A stretch of 42,025 nt of DNA, from assembly GCA_900542445.1 (NCBI GenBank), contig UQNN01000019.1, forward strand, positions 1 through 42,025, written 5' to 3'. The stretch comes from an uncultured Eubacteriales bacterium. Its GTDB lineage: Bacteria > Bacillota > Clostridia > Christensenellales > Aristaeellaceae. The first letter of the stretch is position 1. Each line of letters opens with the position of its first letter. The position numbers were made by a program, and so were the translations under genes. Positions 8,439 through 15,455 of the stretch are shown piece after piece. Below the pieces are notes generated by a model that searched no databases, had not been told where the DNA came from, and saw only the letters and a list, made by a program, of their open reading frames with translations.

Positions 8439-9362
8439 CTAAAGCTCATCGAGCCAGTTTTCATAATCTTCCTCCCGCTTTCGCCGGTCGTATCGCACCT
8501 GAGCGTCGTAGTAATTGCCCATTGTCGCGGGCGCGTTGAACAGCGTGGTCAGCAGATATTTCTTGATGTTGCGGACGCGGCTCACGTTTTGCTCAAGACA
8601 GCCGAAGATGTACTCGATGTGCATACTGTTGATCTTGCGCATCCGCTCCCTGACCAGCTCGGCGGGATACTCCGTCCCGGATATCGTGATCGTTTTCCTG
8701 CCGGTGCAGAGGATTTCCACCATCAGCTCGACGATCTCATCCATCCGATCCCGGTTATACGGCGTGACAAGGCAGTCATACCCGATCTGCGACCGCACGC
8801 TGTCCCGAATCGCCGCAACATCTTCCTGCCTTTCCCTGAGATGGATTGATGGATAAGGATTTTCTCCCTGAGTATTTGGTGGATACGTTTTTTCTGAATT
8901 CGTGTTTGATCTATTCGTATTTAATTGTGCGGGATTTTCCTGTTCAGGTTTTTCCTGCTTTGGATTCTCCTGCACAGGCTTTTCCTGAACCGGATTCTCC
9001 AGTCTTGGATTTTCCCGTTTTGGTTTTTCCGGCTCAGGTGCGTCCTGCGCAGGCTGGCTATTCATGTGGCAGTCCTCGTAGATCAGGTACTCCGTCCCGC
9101 TCAGCCGCCCGCGCTCGTCCCGTTTTCGATTTCGGATGACATAGCCCGAACGCTCCAATTCCTTCACGGCTTCGCTGATCGCGTCCACGCCCTCTTTGCT
9201 GATTGCCGCCAGCCCCCGGAGCGTATAATCCCAGTTCTCCGGCAGGGACAGCATCACTGACATCAGCCCCTTTGCTTTGAGCGTCAGGCGTTTATCCTTC
9301 AAATGCTGATTGGACATCATCGTGTAGTTTTTGGTTTTGACAACTCGAAAGACTACGGTCAT
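8439..9362 (-). CDS. Replication initiator-like protein with DUF6017 domain
   Basis: A 307-residue protein of the RepA/replisome-organiser type found in Tn1549-like ICEs. Residues 1-95 form a winged-helix DNA-binding region (TLKAKGLMSVMLSLPENWDY, then GLAAISKEGVDAISEAV and LERSGYVIRNRKRD). Residues 112-146 are a low-complexity linker of (Q/K)E(N/K)P repeats. Residues about 175-307 match DUF6017 (IRDSVRSQIGYDCL, then MRKINSMHIEYIFGCLEQN). The family probably starts element replication during transfer; that is family-level inference. The ATG follows GGGAGGTG. A terminator-like hairpin ends only about 12 bp before this ribosome site. Confidence 0.85.
   Translation of the reverse strand: MTVVFRVVKTKNYTMMSNQHLKDKRLTLKAKGLMSVMLSLPENWDYTLRGLAAISKEGVDAISEAVKELERSGYVIRNRKRDERGRLSGTEYLIYEDCHMNSQPAQDAPEPEKPKRENPRLENPVQEKPVQENPKQEKPEQENPAQLNTNRSNTNSEKTYPPNTQGENPYPSIHLRERQEDVAAIRDSVRSQIGYDCLVTPYNRDRMDEIVELMVEILCTGRKTITISGTEYPAELVRERMRKINSMHIEYIFGCLEQNVSRVRNIKKYLLTTLFNAPATMGNYYDAQVRYDRRKREEDYENWLDEL
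8925..9029 (-). repeat. 15-bp tandem codon repeats encoding the ENP/EKP linker
   Basis: On the plus strand, units of about 15 bases built on TTTTCCTG and (G/T)GATTCTCC recur about seven times. They encode residues 112-146 of the replication protein as degenerate five-residue units ending in ENP or EKP. This is a flexible linker and a likely spot for copy-number slippage. Confidence 0.7.
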
Positions 9363-9390
9363 TGCGTTTCACCTCCCTTCTCGTGGGCAT

Positions 9391-9422
9391 AGAAAAAAGG
9401 CGTTCGCCCTTCGGTAAACGCC
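9391..9422 (-). terminator. Rho-independent terminator/attenuator between rpn and the rep gene
   Basis: On the minus strand GGCGTT and AACGCC pair (9417-9422 with 9399-9404) around a 12-base loop, followed by TTTTTTCT. It lies 34 bp after the Rpn-nuclease stop and ends about 12 bp before the rep Shine-Dalgarno. It should end the rpn transcript; with no room for a promoter behind it, rep must be read by read-through or from a promoter further upstream. Confidence 0.8.
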
Positions 9423-9455
9423 TTGCAGAGTATTTTTCACTTTTCCTGCTGAGGA

Positions 9456-10427
9456 TTACTGCTTGATTGTTTTACTCAATTCTTCAACTTCCTGCTTTGT
9501 CAGCTTCGTTACACTAATCACCTGTTCTTCAGGCATTTTCAGTTCGAGCAAACGGCGGGCAATAGCCAGTTTTTCATTCATGCTTCCCTGCTTTTCGCCG
9601 CGCTTCTCGCCCAGCATGATTCCTTCATCAACCATTTGTCGAATCGCTTCACACATATTTACAACCTCCTTGTTCGGGTCAATCGCAATTCCCGCATTCG
9701 TCATAGCATTGATGACCAGTGCCGCGTTTGTTTCCAGACAGCTGAACTTTGAATCCTCATTCAGCAATTTTTCCATCCGTGCCTTATCCCGCTGGTATTT
9801 AATATACGCCAGCACTTCACGCAGACTGCTGTTCAGTTTCTGAAGGTCATTGTCGCTCATCTCCATCGGGTCAATCATGAAAACCCGATAATCCTGAATA
9901 AACGGAAGAACCTTTTCCGGCTGCTCACCGTACATCTCGCGCAGGCTGAGCGGCGCATCCCATTTCTTTCCGCCAAAGTTAATGACCAGCGTAATCACAG
10001 GGGACAGCCGATCTTCTTTCTTCATACCAGAAAGATATTCTTCCGATGTACCATTTTTTCCTTCCTTACGATGCTGGCTTGCCAGATCACGCACCTGCTT
10101 TTCGAGTTGCATGGCATCGTACAACATGTTGCGAACCGGCATGGCATAATGCACATGGCTCTGATTCTCTATTCCCAGCACGAGATAGGTGTACCGATCA
10201 TCCGTTTTAACCGCCAGCGTTTTAAGCGTATCGCGGTATTTCTGCGCCGCTTCCGGCTTGCCTTTCTCATCCTCATGATACGGAATCACATACTGCGTTG
10301 TATCCATATCGGTCAGCTGTTCCGGCTTAATCACCTGTTCGCCATCGTAAATCAGGTAGTTAAAAGCGTCTGCAAACACTTCTGCTTCCGAAACATACTG
10401 TTTGGTTGCCGTATCCTGAATGGACAT
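9456..10427 (-). CDS. Rpn family (PD-(D/E)XK) nuclease/transposase-like protein
   Basis: A 323-residue member of the Rpn/Transposase_31 family (PF04754), recombination-promoting nucleases with a PD-(D/E)XK fold. Supporting features are the start with FADAFNYLIYDGEQVIKPEQL, VLGIENQSHVHYAMPVRNMLYDA (a GIENQ catalytic-region motif), PVITLVINFGGKKWDAP and the C-terminal tail ARRLLELKMPEEQVISVTKL. E. coli RpnA is a DNA endonuclease that stimulates RecA-independent recombination, and related short Rpn proteins have been linked to phage defence. It sits alone between parB and rep with its own promoter (10483-10511) and terminator (9391-9422), so it looks like an independent insert into the par-rep transcript. 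Its ATG follows AAAGGAG. Confidence 0.85.
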   Translation of the reverse strand: MSIQDTATKQYVSEAEVFADAFNYLIYDGEQVIKPEQLTDMDTTQYVIPYHEDEKGKPEAAQKYRDTLKTLAVKTDDRYTYLVLGIENQSHVHYAMPVRNMLYDAMQLEKQVRDLASQHRKEGKNGTSEEYLSGMKKEDRLSPVITLVINFGGKKWDAPLSLREMYGEQPEKVLPFIQDYRVFMIDPMEMSDNDLQKLNSSLREVLAYIKYQRDKARMEKLLNEDSKFSCLETNAALVINAMTNAGIAIDPNKEVVNMCEAIRQMVDEGIMLGEKRGEKQGSMNEKLAIARRLLELKMPEEQVISVTKLTKQEVEELSKTIKQ

Positions 10428-10482
10428 GTTTTTTCTCTCCTTTGAGCCATCATTTCATCCGTCCATGCTCTATTTCAAGTTT

Positions 10483-10511
10483 ATTTTATCACGTCGCTTA
10501 TGATTTCGCAA
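10483..10511 (-). promoter_or_regulatory. Promoter of the Rpn gene with direct repeat
   Basis: On the minus strand TTGCGA (10506-10511) and TAAAAT (10483-10488) are 17 bases apart, 56 bp before the rpn start codon. CTTATGATT (plus strand) occurs twice, at 10497-10505 and 10515-10523, 18 bp apart, flanking the -35 element. That is a possible operator; the regulator is unknown. Confidence 0.6.
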
Positions 10512-10525
10512 GCACTTATGATTCA

Positions 10526-11452
10526 TCACCGTTCCTGCGAAAGCTGCCGCTTTTTATACCAGCCTTCCAGCAGCTTGATAATGGCATCTTCCATTTGCTT
10601 TGGCGTGTAGGATTTCGGAAAATACTTGCGCAGCGTTTCATTTTTCAGCGTCACCCGATCATGGTCGGTTTTCTTTTCTTCGCTCATGACTGCCCGCATC
10701 ACGTCAAGGGAAAGCATCTTCTGCTGGCTGAATTTCTTTAATCGTTGTGCCTGAGAAAGCGACGGCGTTGCCTGTTCGCTGTCCATCGCCTCAAGCAGAA
10801 GGGTTTGTTCTTCTTTCTTCAAATAGGACAGCTCGACCGCAGGGTTAAACGCAATTTTTCTTTCATCTACCATATCTAGAAGTTCAGGAATCAGCTCAGT
10901 CAGGCGGATAAAGCGATGAACCTGATTACGGCTATCACCTGCTTGTTGTCCGACGATATCCAATGTTTGCAACTTCATCCCAACTTGGGATGAAGTTAGC
11001 TCTTGTCGTTTTCCTTGATGCCTAATTGCTTCTAGTTTCATTTTATAAGCGAAAGCCCGTTCGCTCGGCAGCAGCTCCTCACGCTGCAAATTGCTGTCCA
11101 CCATGATAATCGTGGCAGCGTCGTCGTCGAGGTCACGAATGATAACTGGCATGGTTTCCTTGCCTGCCAGTTCGGAAGCATGATGCCGCCTGTGACCAGC
11201 GATCAGCTCATAGCCGCCGTCAGGATCAGGACGCGCAATCGCGGGGACAAGCACGCCATACTCGCGTACGCTGTCCACCGTGTCCTGCATCGCCGCATCG
11301 TCCTTAACCTTGAAGGGATGATTTCTGAACGGATGCAGCTCACCCAACGGGATTTCCTGCACCTTTTCCCGCCGGGCATCCGCTCTGCTTTCTTCCGTCG
11401 CAAAAAGGTCATCGACCGATTTCAGCTCGATGTTTCTGGCGCTGCTTTTCAT
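10526..11452 (-). CDS. parB: ParB/RepB/Spo0J family partition protein
   Basis: A 308-residue ParB. The N-terminal CTPase/nuclease-like domain is recognisable: EIPLGELHPFRNHPF (33-47), the PDGGYELIAGHRRHHASELAG box (GHRRH at 86-90) and SNLQREELLPSERAFAYKMK (119-138). A helix-turn-helix region for the centromere site follows (LTSSQVGMKLQTLDIVGQQAGDSRNQ), and the C-terminus is charged. It works with ParA to segregate the circular, replicating form of the ICE. The start lies 44 bp inside parA, so the two genes overlap and are coupled. No canonical parS is evident nearby; the inverted repeats at 12435-12523 are the best local candidate centromere. Confidence 0.93.
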   Translation of the reverse strand: MKSSARNIELKSVDDLFATEESRADARREKVQEIPLGELHPFRNHPFKVKDDAAMQDTVDSVREYGVLVPAIARPDPDGGYELIAGHRRHHASELAGKETMPVIIRDLDDDAATIIMVDSNLQREELLPSERAFAYKMKLEAIRHQGKRQELTSSQVGMKLQTLDIVGQQAGDSRNQVHRFIRLTELIPELLDMVDERKIAFNPAVELSYLKKEEQTLLLEAMDSEQATPSLSQAQRLKKFSQQKMLSLDVMRAVMSEEKKTDHDRVTLKNETLRKYFPKSYTPKQMEDAIIKLLEGWYKKRQLSQER

Positions 11453-12218
11453 GCTGAATCACCTCTTTCGTCAGCGCATTGTACGCCTGCGCGACCTTAC
11501 CCTTCGGATCATACGCGAAGATGCTTTTTCCTTCGGCACTGCATTCCGCCGCCCTGATGGAGTGCGGAATTACGGTATCAAACACTTTAATCTTCGTTCC
11601 GTACTGTGTCCGAAGCAATTCGCTGATTTCACGGGCATACGTCGTGCGGCTTGCCATTGTAATGAGAATTCCTTCAACCCGCAGCTCCCTGTTCAATCCC
11701 CGGCGCATCCTGCCGATGCTTTCCATCAGCTTACCAAGTCCATCTACCGACAAATAATGCGGTATGGTCGGAATCAGCACGCTGTCTGCCGCCGCCAGTG
11801 CGTTGATCGTCGTCATGCCCAGCGACGGCATACAATCCAGCAGCACATGGGAGTAGTCTTTTCTGCAATCGTCCAGCACCCGTTTCAGCACATTCTGCCG
11901 TGTATCCAACGACGCTTCCACGCCAGATAAGGCAATGCTGCCGGGAATCAAGTCCACGCCTTCCGCATGATGCAGAATCGCTTCTTCGGCATGAACGGGC
12001 TGTTTTTGAAGAACTCTGCCCATGAGCGTAGCCAGAGTCACCGGCAGGGTTTCCGGCTTCCTCCATCCCAAACTGAGCGTCAGGCTGACTTGCGGATCGC
12101 AGTCCACCAGCAGCACGCGCTTTCCTTCTCTCGCCAAACCAATACCCAAATTGGCGCAGGTCGTCGTTTTGCCTACGCCGCCCTTCTGGTTCGACAGACT
12201 GATAATTTGCGTATCCAT
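11409..12218 (-). CDS. parA: ParA/Soj family partition ATPase
   Basis: A 269-residue Walker-type ATPase. It shows a deviant Walker A motif KGGVGKTT (residues 12-19), VLLVDCDPQVSLTLSLG (A' motif), and HVLLDCMPSLGMTTINAL (Walker B region). The length and lack of an N-terminal HTH put it with the small Soj-like ParAs, not plasmid P1-type ParA. It forms the ATP-dependent gradient on DNA that positions ParB-bound element copies. It is followed directly by parB (44-bp overlap). The ATG has GAAAGGAG about 7 bases upstream. A hairpin with a U-run lies 13 bp upstream of this ribosome site, and a damaged copy of this gene's 5' end lies 330 bp further upstream. Confidence 0.95.
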   Translation of the reverse strand: MDTQIISLSNQKGGVGKTTTCANLGIGLAREGKRVLLVDCDPQVSLTLSLGWRKPETLPVTLATLMGRVLQKQPVHAEEAILHHAEGVDLIPGSIALSGVEASLDTRQNVLKRVLDDCRKDYSHVLLDCMPSLGMTTINALAAADSVLIPTIPHYLSVDGLGKLMESIGRMRRGLNRELRVEGILITMASRTTYAREISELLRTQYGTKIKVFDTVIPHSIRAAECSAEGKSIFAYDPKGKVAQAYNALTKEVIQHEKQRQKHRAEIGR

Positions 12219-12241
12219 ATTTTCTCCTTTCCGATGAATAC

Positions 12242-12269
12242 AAAAAGGACGCTCGTTGCCGGAGCGTCC
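12242..12269 (-). terminator. Terminator-like hairpin directly in front of parA
   Basis: On the minus strand GGACGCTC and GAGCGTCC (12262-12269 with 12247-12254) form an 8-bp stem with a 6-base loop, followed by CTTTTTG. The parA Shine-Dalgarno follows within about 15 bases. There is no clear gene just upstream to terminate, so attenuation of parAB is a reasonable reading, but unproven. Confidence 0.7.
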
Positions 12270-12434
12270 CCAAGTTGCTGAGATTGAATTTTCTTATCTC
12301 ACGATCAGAATTGTCCTTTCAGGTTTATCATAGCTCGATAGTCCATGCTGTCAGCATGGGACGTGTCGAAAAAGTCATTGAAATCAGAAAGTTTTTCTTG
12401 AATAACAGCAAAAACTATTGATATTTCCGATGCT

Positions 12435-12523
12435 TTCTGCACATGTTTTTGCGGAGATATGTGCAGTAACCGAAAAAGAGGCTCATGTTTCTGCATATAC
12501 CCAGATGTAATTATATGCAGAAA
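12435..12523. promoter_or_regulatory. Cluster of four CTGCAYAT half-sites in two inverted pairs
   Basis: Pair 1 is CTGCACAT (12437-12444) and ATGTGCAG (12459-12466). Pair 2 is the perfect 12-bp inverted repeat TTTCTGCATATA (12488-12499) and TATATGCAGAAA (12512-12523). Both arms of both pairs fit the consensus TTTCTGCAYAT. The arrangement suggests a binding site for a dimeric or multimeric protein of the ICE: centromere, replication origin, or operator for parAB. It lies in the 440-bp gap between parA and the next gene, which has no convincing protein-coding gene. Confidence 0.6.
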
Positions 12524-12540
12524 GACCGCCAACCTAATTT

Positions 12541-12583
12541 GTTTTGCCTATGCTGTCTTTTGGGTTGGACAGGCTGACAATTT
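12541..12583 (-). pseudogene. Decayed fragment of a second parA 5' end
   Basis: The plus-strand bases here match 12166-12208 inside parA at 34 of 43 positions, beginning with ten identical bases GTTTTGCCTA. Read on the minus strand, in the parA frame, it gives I-V-S-L-S-N-P-K-D-S-I-G-K-T-N followed by stop, a broken version of IISLSNQKGGVGKTT. The start codon and Shine-Dalgarno are gone and a stop follows the Walker A motif, so it cannot encode ParA. Confidence 0.7.
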
Positions 12584-12594
12584 ATGCAGCCAAT

Positions 12595-12632
12595 GAAAAA
12601 AGGAACTGGCAGAACATCGCTGCAACAGCTCC
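12595..12632 (-). terminator. Hairpin with U-run upstream of the parA relic
   Basis: On the minus strand GGAGCTG and CAGTTCC pair (one G-U) around a 17-base loop, followed by TTTTTTC. Its position, just upstream of the parA relic, mirrors the hairpin in front of the intact parA, so it may be part of the same old duplication. It could also end transcription from the unknown ORF at 12658-12978. Confidence 0.5.
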
Positions 12633-12657
12633 CCATTTTGATGAAATAACTCCAATA

Positions 12658-12978
12658 TCACAAAATTCCGCATTCCGTCATAATCTTTTTGATAGATTCC
12701 CAGATAGATAGAGAGGGGTTTTCTGCGTAATATGAATACGTCTTGTACTGATACCGATGGAATCCTTTTTCCTGATTCCGTATCATAAGCTGCTCAGACC
12801 GTTGAATCGCCATTTTCACATCATCTAAGGATAATTGATTCAGAACACGTTTAAAATTATCTTTTTGTTTATATTCGTCCAGATTCTCAAAATGTTCATG
12901 ATAAGCATTATTGATCGGAGATAAATACTGTCGGCGATCTGTTTTTGCTCCGTTGCAATCCGCTTTATGTAAGATCAT
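12658..12978 (-). CDS. Uncharacterised 106-residue protein in the ICE cargo
   Basis: Not recognised. It is a mostly helical, polar protein with no signal or membrane segment; the middle reads NFKRVLNQLSLDDVKMAIQR. It lies downstream of the DUF3732 ATPase gene with a gap of 52 bp. The ATG at 12978 has no good Shine-Dalgarno. Instead GAAAGGAG (13017-13024) precedes an ATG in another frame that opens only seven codons (MLNLNCS), ending at an A-run 15 bp before this start. Either a mini-ORF leads translation into this gene, or a small indel in the A-run has split the original start from the body. Low GC, like the ABC-3C genes. Confidence 0.5.
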   Translation of the reverse strand: MILHKADCNGAKTDRRQYLSPINNAYHEHFENLDEYKQKDNFKRVLNQLSLDDVKMAIQRSEQLMIRNQEKGFHRYQYKTYSYYAENPSLSIWESIKKIMTECGIL

Positions 12979-13030
12979 CCATTCTTTTTTAAGAGCAGTT
13001 CAAGTTTAGCATGACAGCTCCTTTCTGTTT

Positions 13031-14956
13031 TTACTCTGCTGTATACCAATCAACTGGTACTAGATTTTTATCACTAGACCACCAATTTTCAAGAATGAAC
13101 TCTCTAAAAGAATCCTCTTCAAGATCGGCGTGATCCACGATAATAACTTGCAGTTGATTGTGAAGTTCCGCTGTCCGATCAATAACGAACTGATAGATTC
13201 TCCTGACCTCATTCCAATCAGTCTTCTTTTCATCGCGCTCAGACGGGAAGTAAACCTGAGAAGGCTGATCGAGAAACATGAAACTTGGAACAGGACGCTT
13301 TGCGCCAATATAAAAATGCTGTAACGCAAAATAGGCGATAAGATGGACGCCTACCCAGTTTGACCCGCTCCCCAGTTGCTTAAGGGGAACAGGGCGTTCT
13401 GGCTTATCAACAACAACCGTGACCTTATTTAGATCCAGCCTGTAAGGATTATCGCAGTGTTCAAGTCGCAATTCTCGCGCCCATCTGGTCATGTTCTCTT
13501 GTATTCTTGAAAGTGCAGATTGTTTTCGTTCATCTACAGAGTCTTTATCAAGAATAGAGCCAATCTCTTGTAAGCGTCTTTCTATTCCTTGGATAACTTG
13601 TTCTTGTCGTTCAGAGTCCGTATCGTTCTGTACACTTTCAACCCAAAGGCTTATTCGTCCAACGACCTTACCTCTTCTAGCGTTTAAATCTCGCAGTTGT
13701 GATCGTTCATCCTCTTGCTGATAGATTCCGTCAATTTCAGCTCTAAGCGTTTCTATTTCCTCTCGCTTTTTTTGCTGGTCCTGCTCCAGTGCTGAAATAA
13801 ATGTCCGTAATTTAGGCTGTTCGCGAGTAACACTTGCAATAGATTTGTCAAGATTAGCAATAGCAGTGCGTATCATCTCTGCACTAGGTATGGGATTCTC
13901 AAGTCTTCCAGAACACAGCGGGCATTTTCCGGGGTCAAAATTTATATGCTCAAAGAGACCTATGGACTCAAGGCGCTTTTTTTGATGCTGCGCTTCTCCA
14001 GAATACCCAGATACTTCACCAACGAATTTACGAGCATTTTCAAGACTTGATCCGATGTCATCACATTCATTTTGGACATCCTGAAGTTTGCTTTGTAAAA
14101 AAGTTAATCTATCCATTCCGCTTACTGAACTCACCATTTGAGGTGTCCAGTTTAGAATGCCTTGAAGCAGAGAAAAAATTTCCTGATAGTTTTGATAGTC
14201 AATTTGAGTAGATGAATCAATCAGTCCAACCTGTTTTGCCTCGCCAATCAGCTTTATCGCCCGCTCAAAGCCCCCGCCCATTAAGCTGCGGTTTTCTTCA
14301 AGACGGCGGCGTTCAATGGTCAAATTGCGTTTGAGTACGGTTCGCTCATTTTCCAATGCCAACGCTTCTTCGCTGACTGCGCCTAAGAAATAAGGAATGG
14401 TATCCTTAATTGCCTGTGTTACGAAGTCATCGGATTGGCGATGAAACAAGAAATTTTTTGCAGCAATTTCATCCTGACCTTGAAAACAATAATACAGAGC
14501 ATGGCGAATATTTGCAGCAAGCGGCAGTCTGCTTTGTCCATCTGGCGGCATGTTCAGGTTTTCAGAAATTCCAATCCGTTGAGTTAGAGCCTTTTCAATT
14601 CCAGCCGAGTTTGTATTAGCAGAGAAATTGCATGACTCTGGAACTTCGATTTTATCGCCGACTTCGATATACGAAACGGAAGTTGTTTGCTGCCCCTTAT
14701 CGGGATTTTTACGTGCCACAAAAACTCGCTCATTATCAAACTGAAGAAGTAAGCCATACCATGATACATTATCGCGGACAATTCCATCGGCAATATTACA
14801 GGATTCTCCGCCCATACAATAATCAATAATATCGCCTATTGCTGACTTCCCGGATTTTGATCGCCCGGTAATGATATTTACTTTGCCTAATGCGAACTGC
14901 AAATGGCGAACTTTTCCGTTGTATCCATAAAGCACGAGTTCTCGTATTTGCATCAT
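13031..14956 (-). CDS. ABC-3C ATPase, DUF3732 family (SMC/Rad50-like)
   Basis: A 641-residue ABC/SMC-type ATPase of the DUF3732 family, the ATPase of the predicted three-component ABC (ABC-3C) conflict systems described from comparative genomics. Seen directly: Walker A GRSKSGKSA (31-39), long coiled-coil arms (about 195-335 and 360-490) joined at a CPLC zinc-hook-like turn (345-348), an LGSGSNW signature-like segment (528-534), a Walker B-like FMFLDQPSQVYFP (559-571) and a switch His in VDHAD (609). The DQP in place of the usual DEP is typical for this family. It overlaps the upstream middle component by 4 bp (ATGA). The ATPase is thought to sense invading nucleic acid or its ends and license an effector subunit; that mechanism is prediction. 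Locally AT-rich compared with the flanks. Confidence 0.88.
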   Translation of the reverse strand: MMQIRELVLYGYNGKVRHLQFALGKVNIITGRSKSGKSAIGDIIDYCMGGESCNIADGIVRDNVSWYGLLLQFDNERVFVARKNPDKGQQTTSVSYIEVGDKIEVPESCNFSANTNSAGIEKALTQRIGISENLNMPPDGQSRLPLAANIRHALYYCFQGQDEIAAKNFLFHRQSDDFVTQAIKDTIPYFLGAVSEEALALENERTVLKRNLTIERRRLEENRSLMGGGFERAIKLIGEAKQVGLIDSSTQIDYQNYQEIFSLLQGILNWTPQMVSSVSGMDRLTFLQSKLQDVQNECDDIGSSLENARKFVGEVSGYSGEAQHQKKRLESIGLFEHINFDPGKCPLCSGRLENPIPSAEMIRTAIANLDKSIASVTREQPKLRTFISALEQDQQKKREEIETLRAEIDGIYQQEDERSQLRDLNARRGKVVGRISLWVESVQNDTDSERQEQVIQGIERRLQEIGSILDKDSVDERKQSALSRIQENMTRWARELRLEHCDNPYRLDLNKVTVVVDKPERPVPLKQLGSGSNWVGVHLIAYFALQHFYIGAKRPVPSFMFLDQPSQVYFPSERDEKKTDWNEVRRIYQFVIDRTAELHNQLQVIIVDHADLEEDSFREFILENWWSSDKNLVPVDWYTAE

Positions 14957-15441
14957 GGTCTCACCCCCAATTCAATATATACGTTTTCAACCTTCCCAGC
15001 CGCCGCAAACCACTTTGCAACGTGTTCGCATTTTTGAAGACACTCCTTTATTTCTGAATCAATATACCTTGTTTTACTTAAATTACACGAGGTTGGAGAT
15101 GTTTCCAGTTCAGCATTTGGAGTTAGGATAAGTTTCTCAGTTTGAAGGAGAAGTTCTATTGCTTCGTTCGTAATCGGAATTAGGTCAGTTGCGCGTTGTG
15201 AAAAGTCTATCAATAGTTGGGGATACTGTTGAACCCATAAATGCAGTTGTTTCCGGCTGTCGATACTTTCTCTCGTTTCTTTATGTAGCACAAGCGGAAG
15301 AATCAAGTAAACTAACGGAAACGGAAAGGCTCGTTGCGTTCTTGAGCAATAGGTTCTTATTGTTGAATACAGCATTCTCCCACAAAAGGATGGGTTGAGC
15401 AAATAAGCCACCTCATGCGCGCGCTCATTCCAGCTATTCAC
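14953..15441 (-). CDS. ABC-3C middle component
   Basis: A 162-residue protein matching the small middle-component subunits of three-component ABC systems. The opening NERAHEVAYLLNPSFCGRML and then FPFPLVYLILPLVLHKETRE are typical, and the C-terminus has a KCEHVAKWFAAAG helix. It probably bridges the ATPase to the effector subunit. It starts with GTG at 15441, preceded by AGGAGG about 10 bases upstream; no in-frame ATG fits the family start better. It lies 14 bp after the effector-subunit remnant and overlaps the DUF3732 gene by 4 bp, so all three form one operon. Confidence 0.82.
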   Translation of the reverse strand: MNSWNERAHEVAYLLNPSFCGRMLYSTIRTYCSRTQRAFPFPLVYLILPLVLHKETRESIDSRKQLHLWVQQYPQLLIDFSQRATDLIPITNEAIELLLQTEKLILTPNAELETSPTSCNLSKTRYIDSEIKECLQKCEHVAKWFAAAGKVENVYIELGVRP

Positions 15442-15455
15442 AACTACACCGCCTC

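Noticed and set aside
8925..9029. Possible CRISPR-like or minisatellite array
   Set aside because: The short 15-bp units are in frame and encode a proline/glutamate linker of the replication protein; there are no spacers.
12305..12532. A 75-residue reading frame on the minus strand between parA and the cargo
   Set aside because: It needs a TTG start without a ribosome site, matches nothing I know, and lies over the inverted-repeat cluster, whose bases explain its repeated QKH codons.
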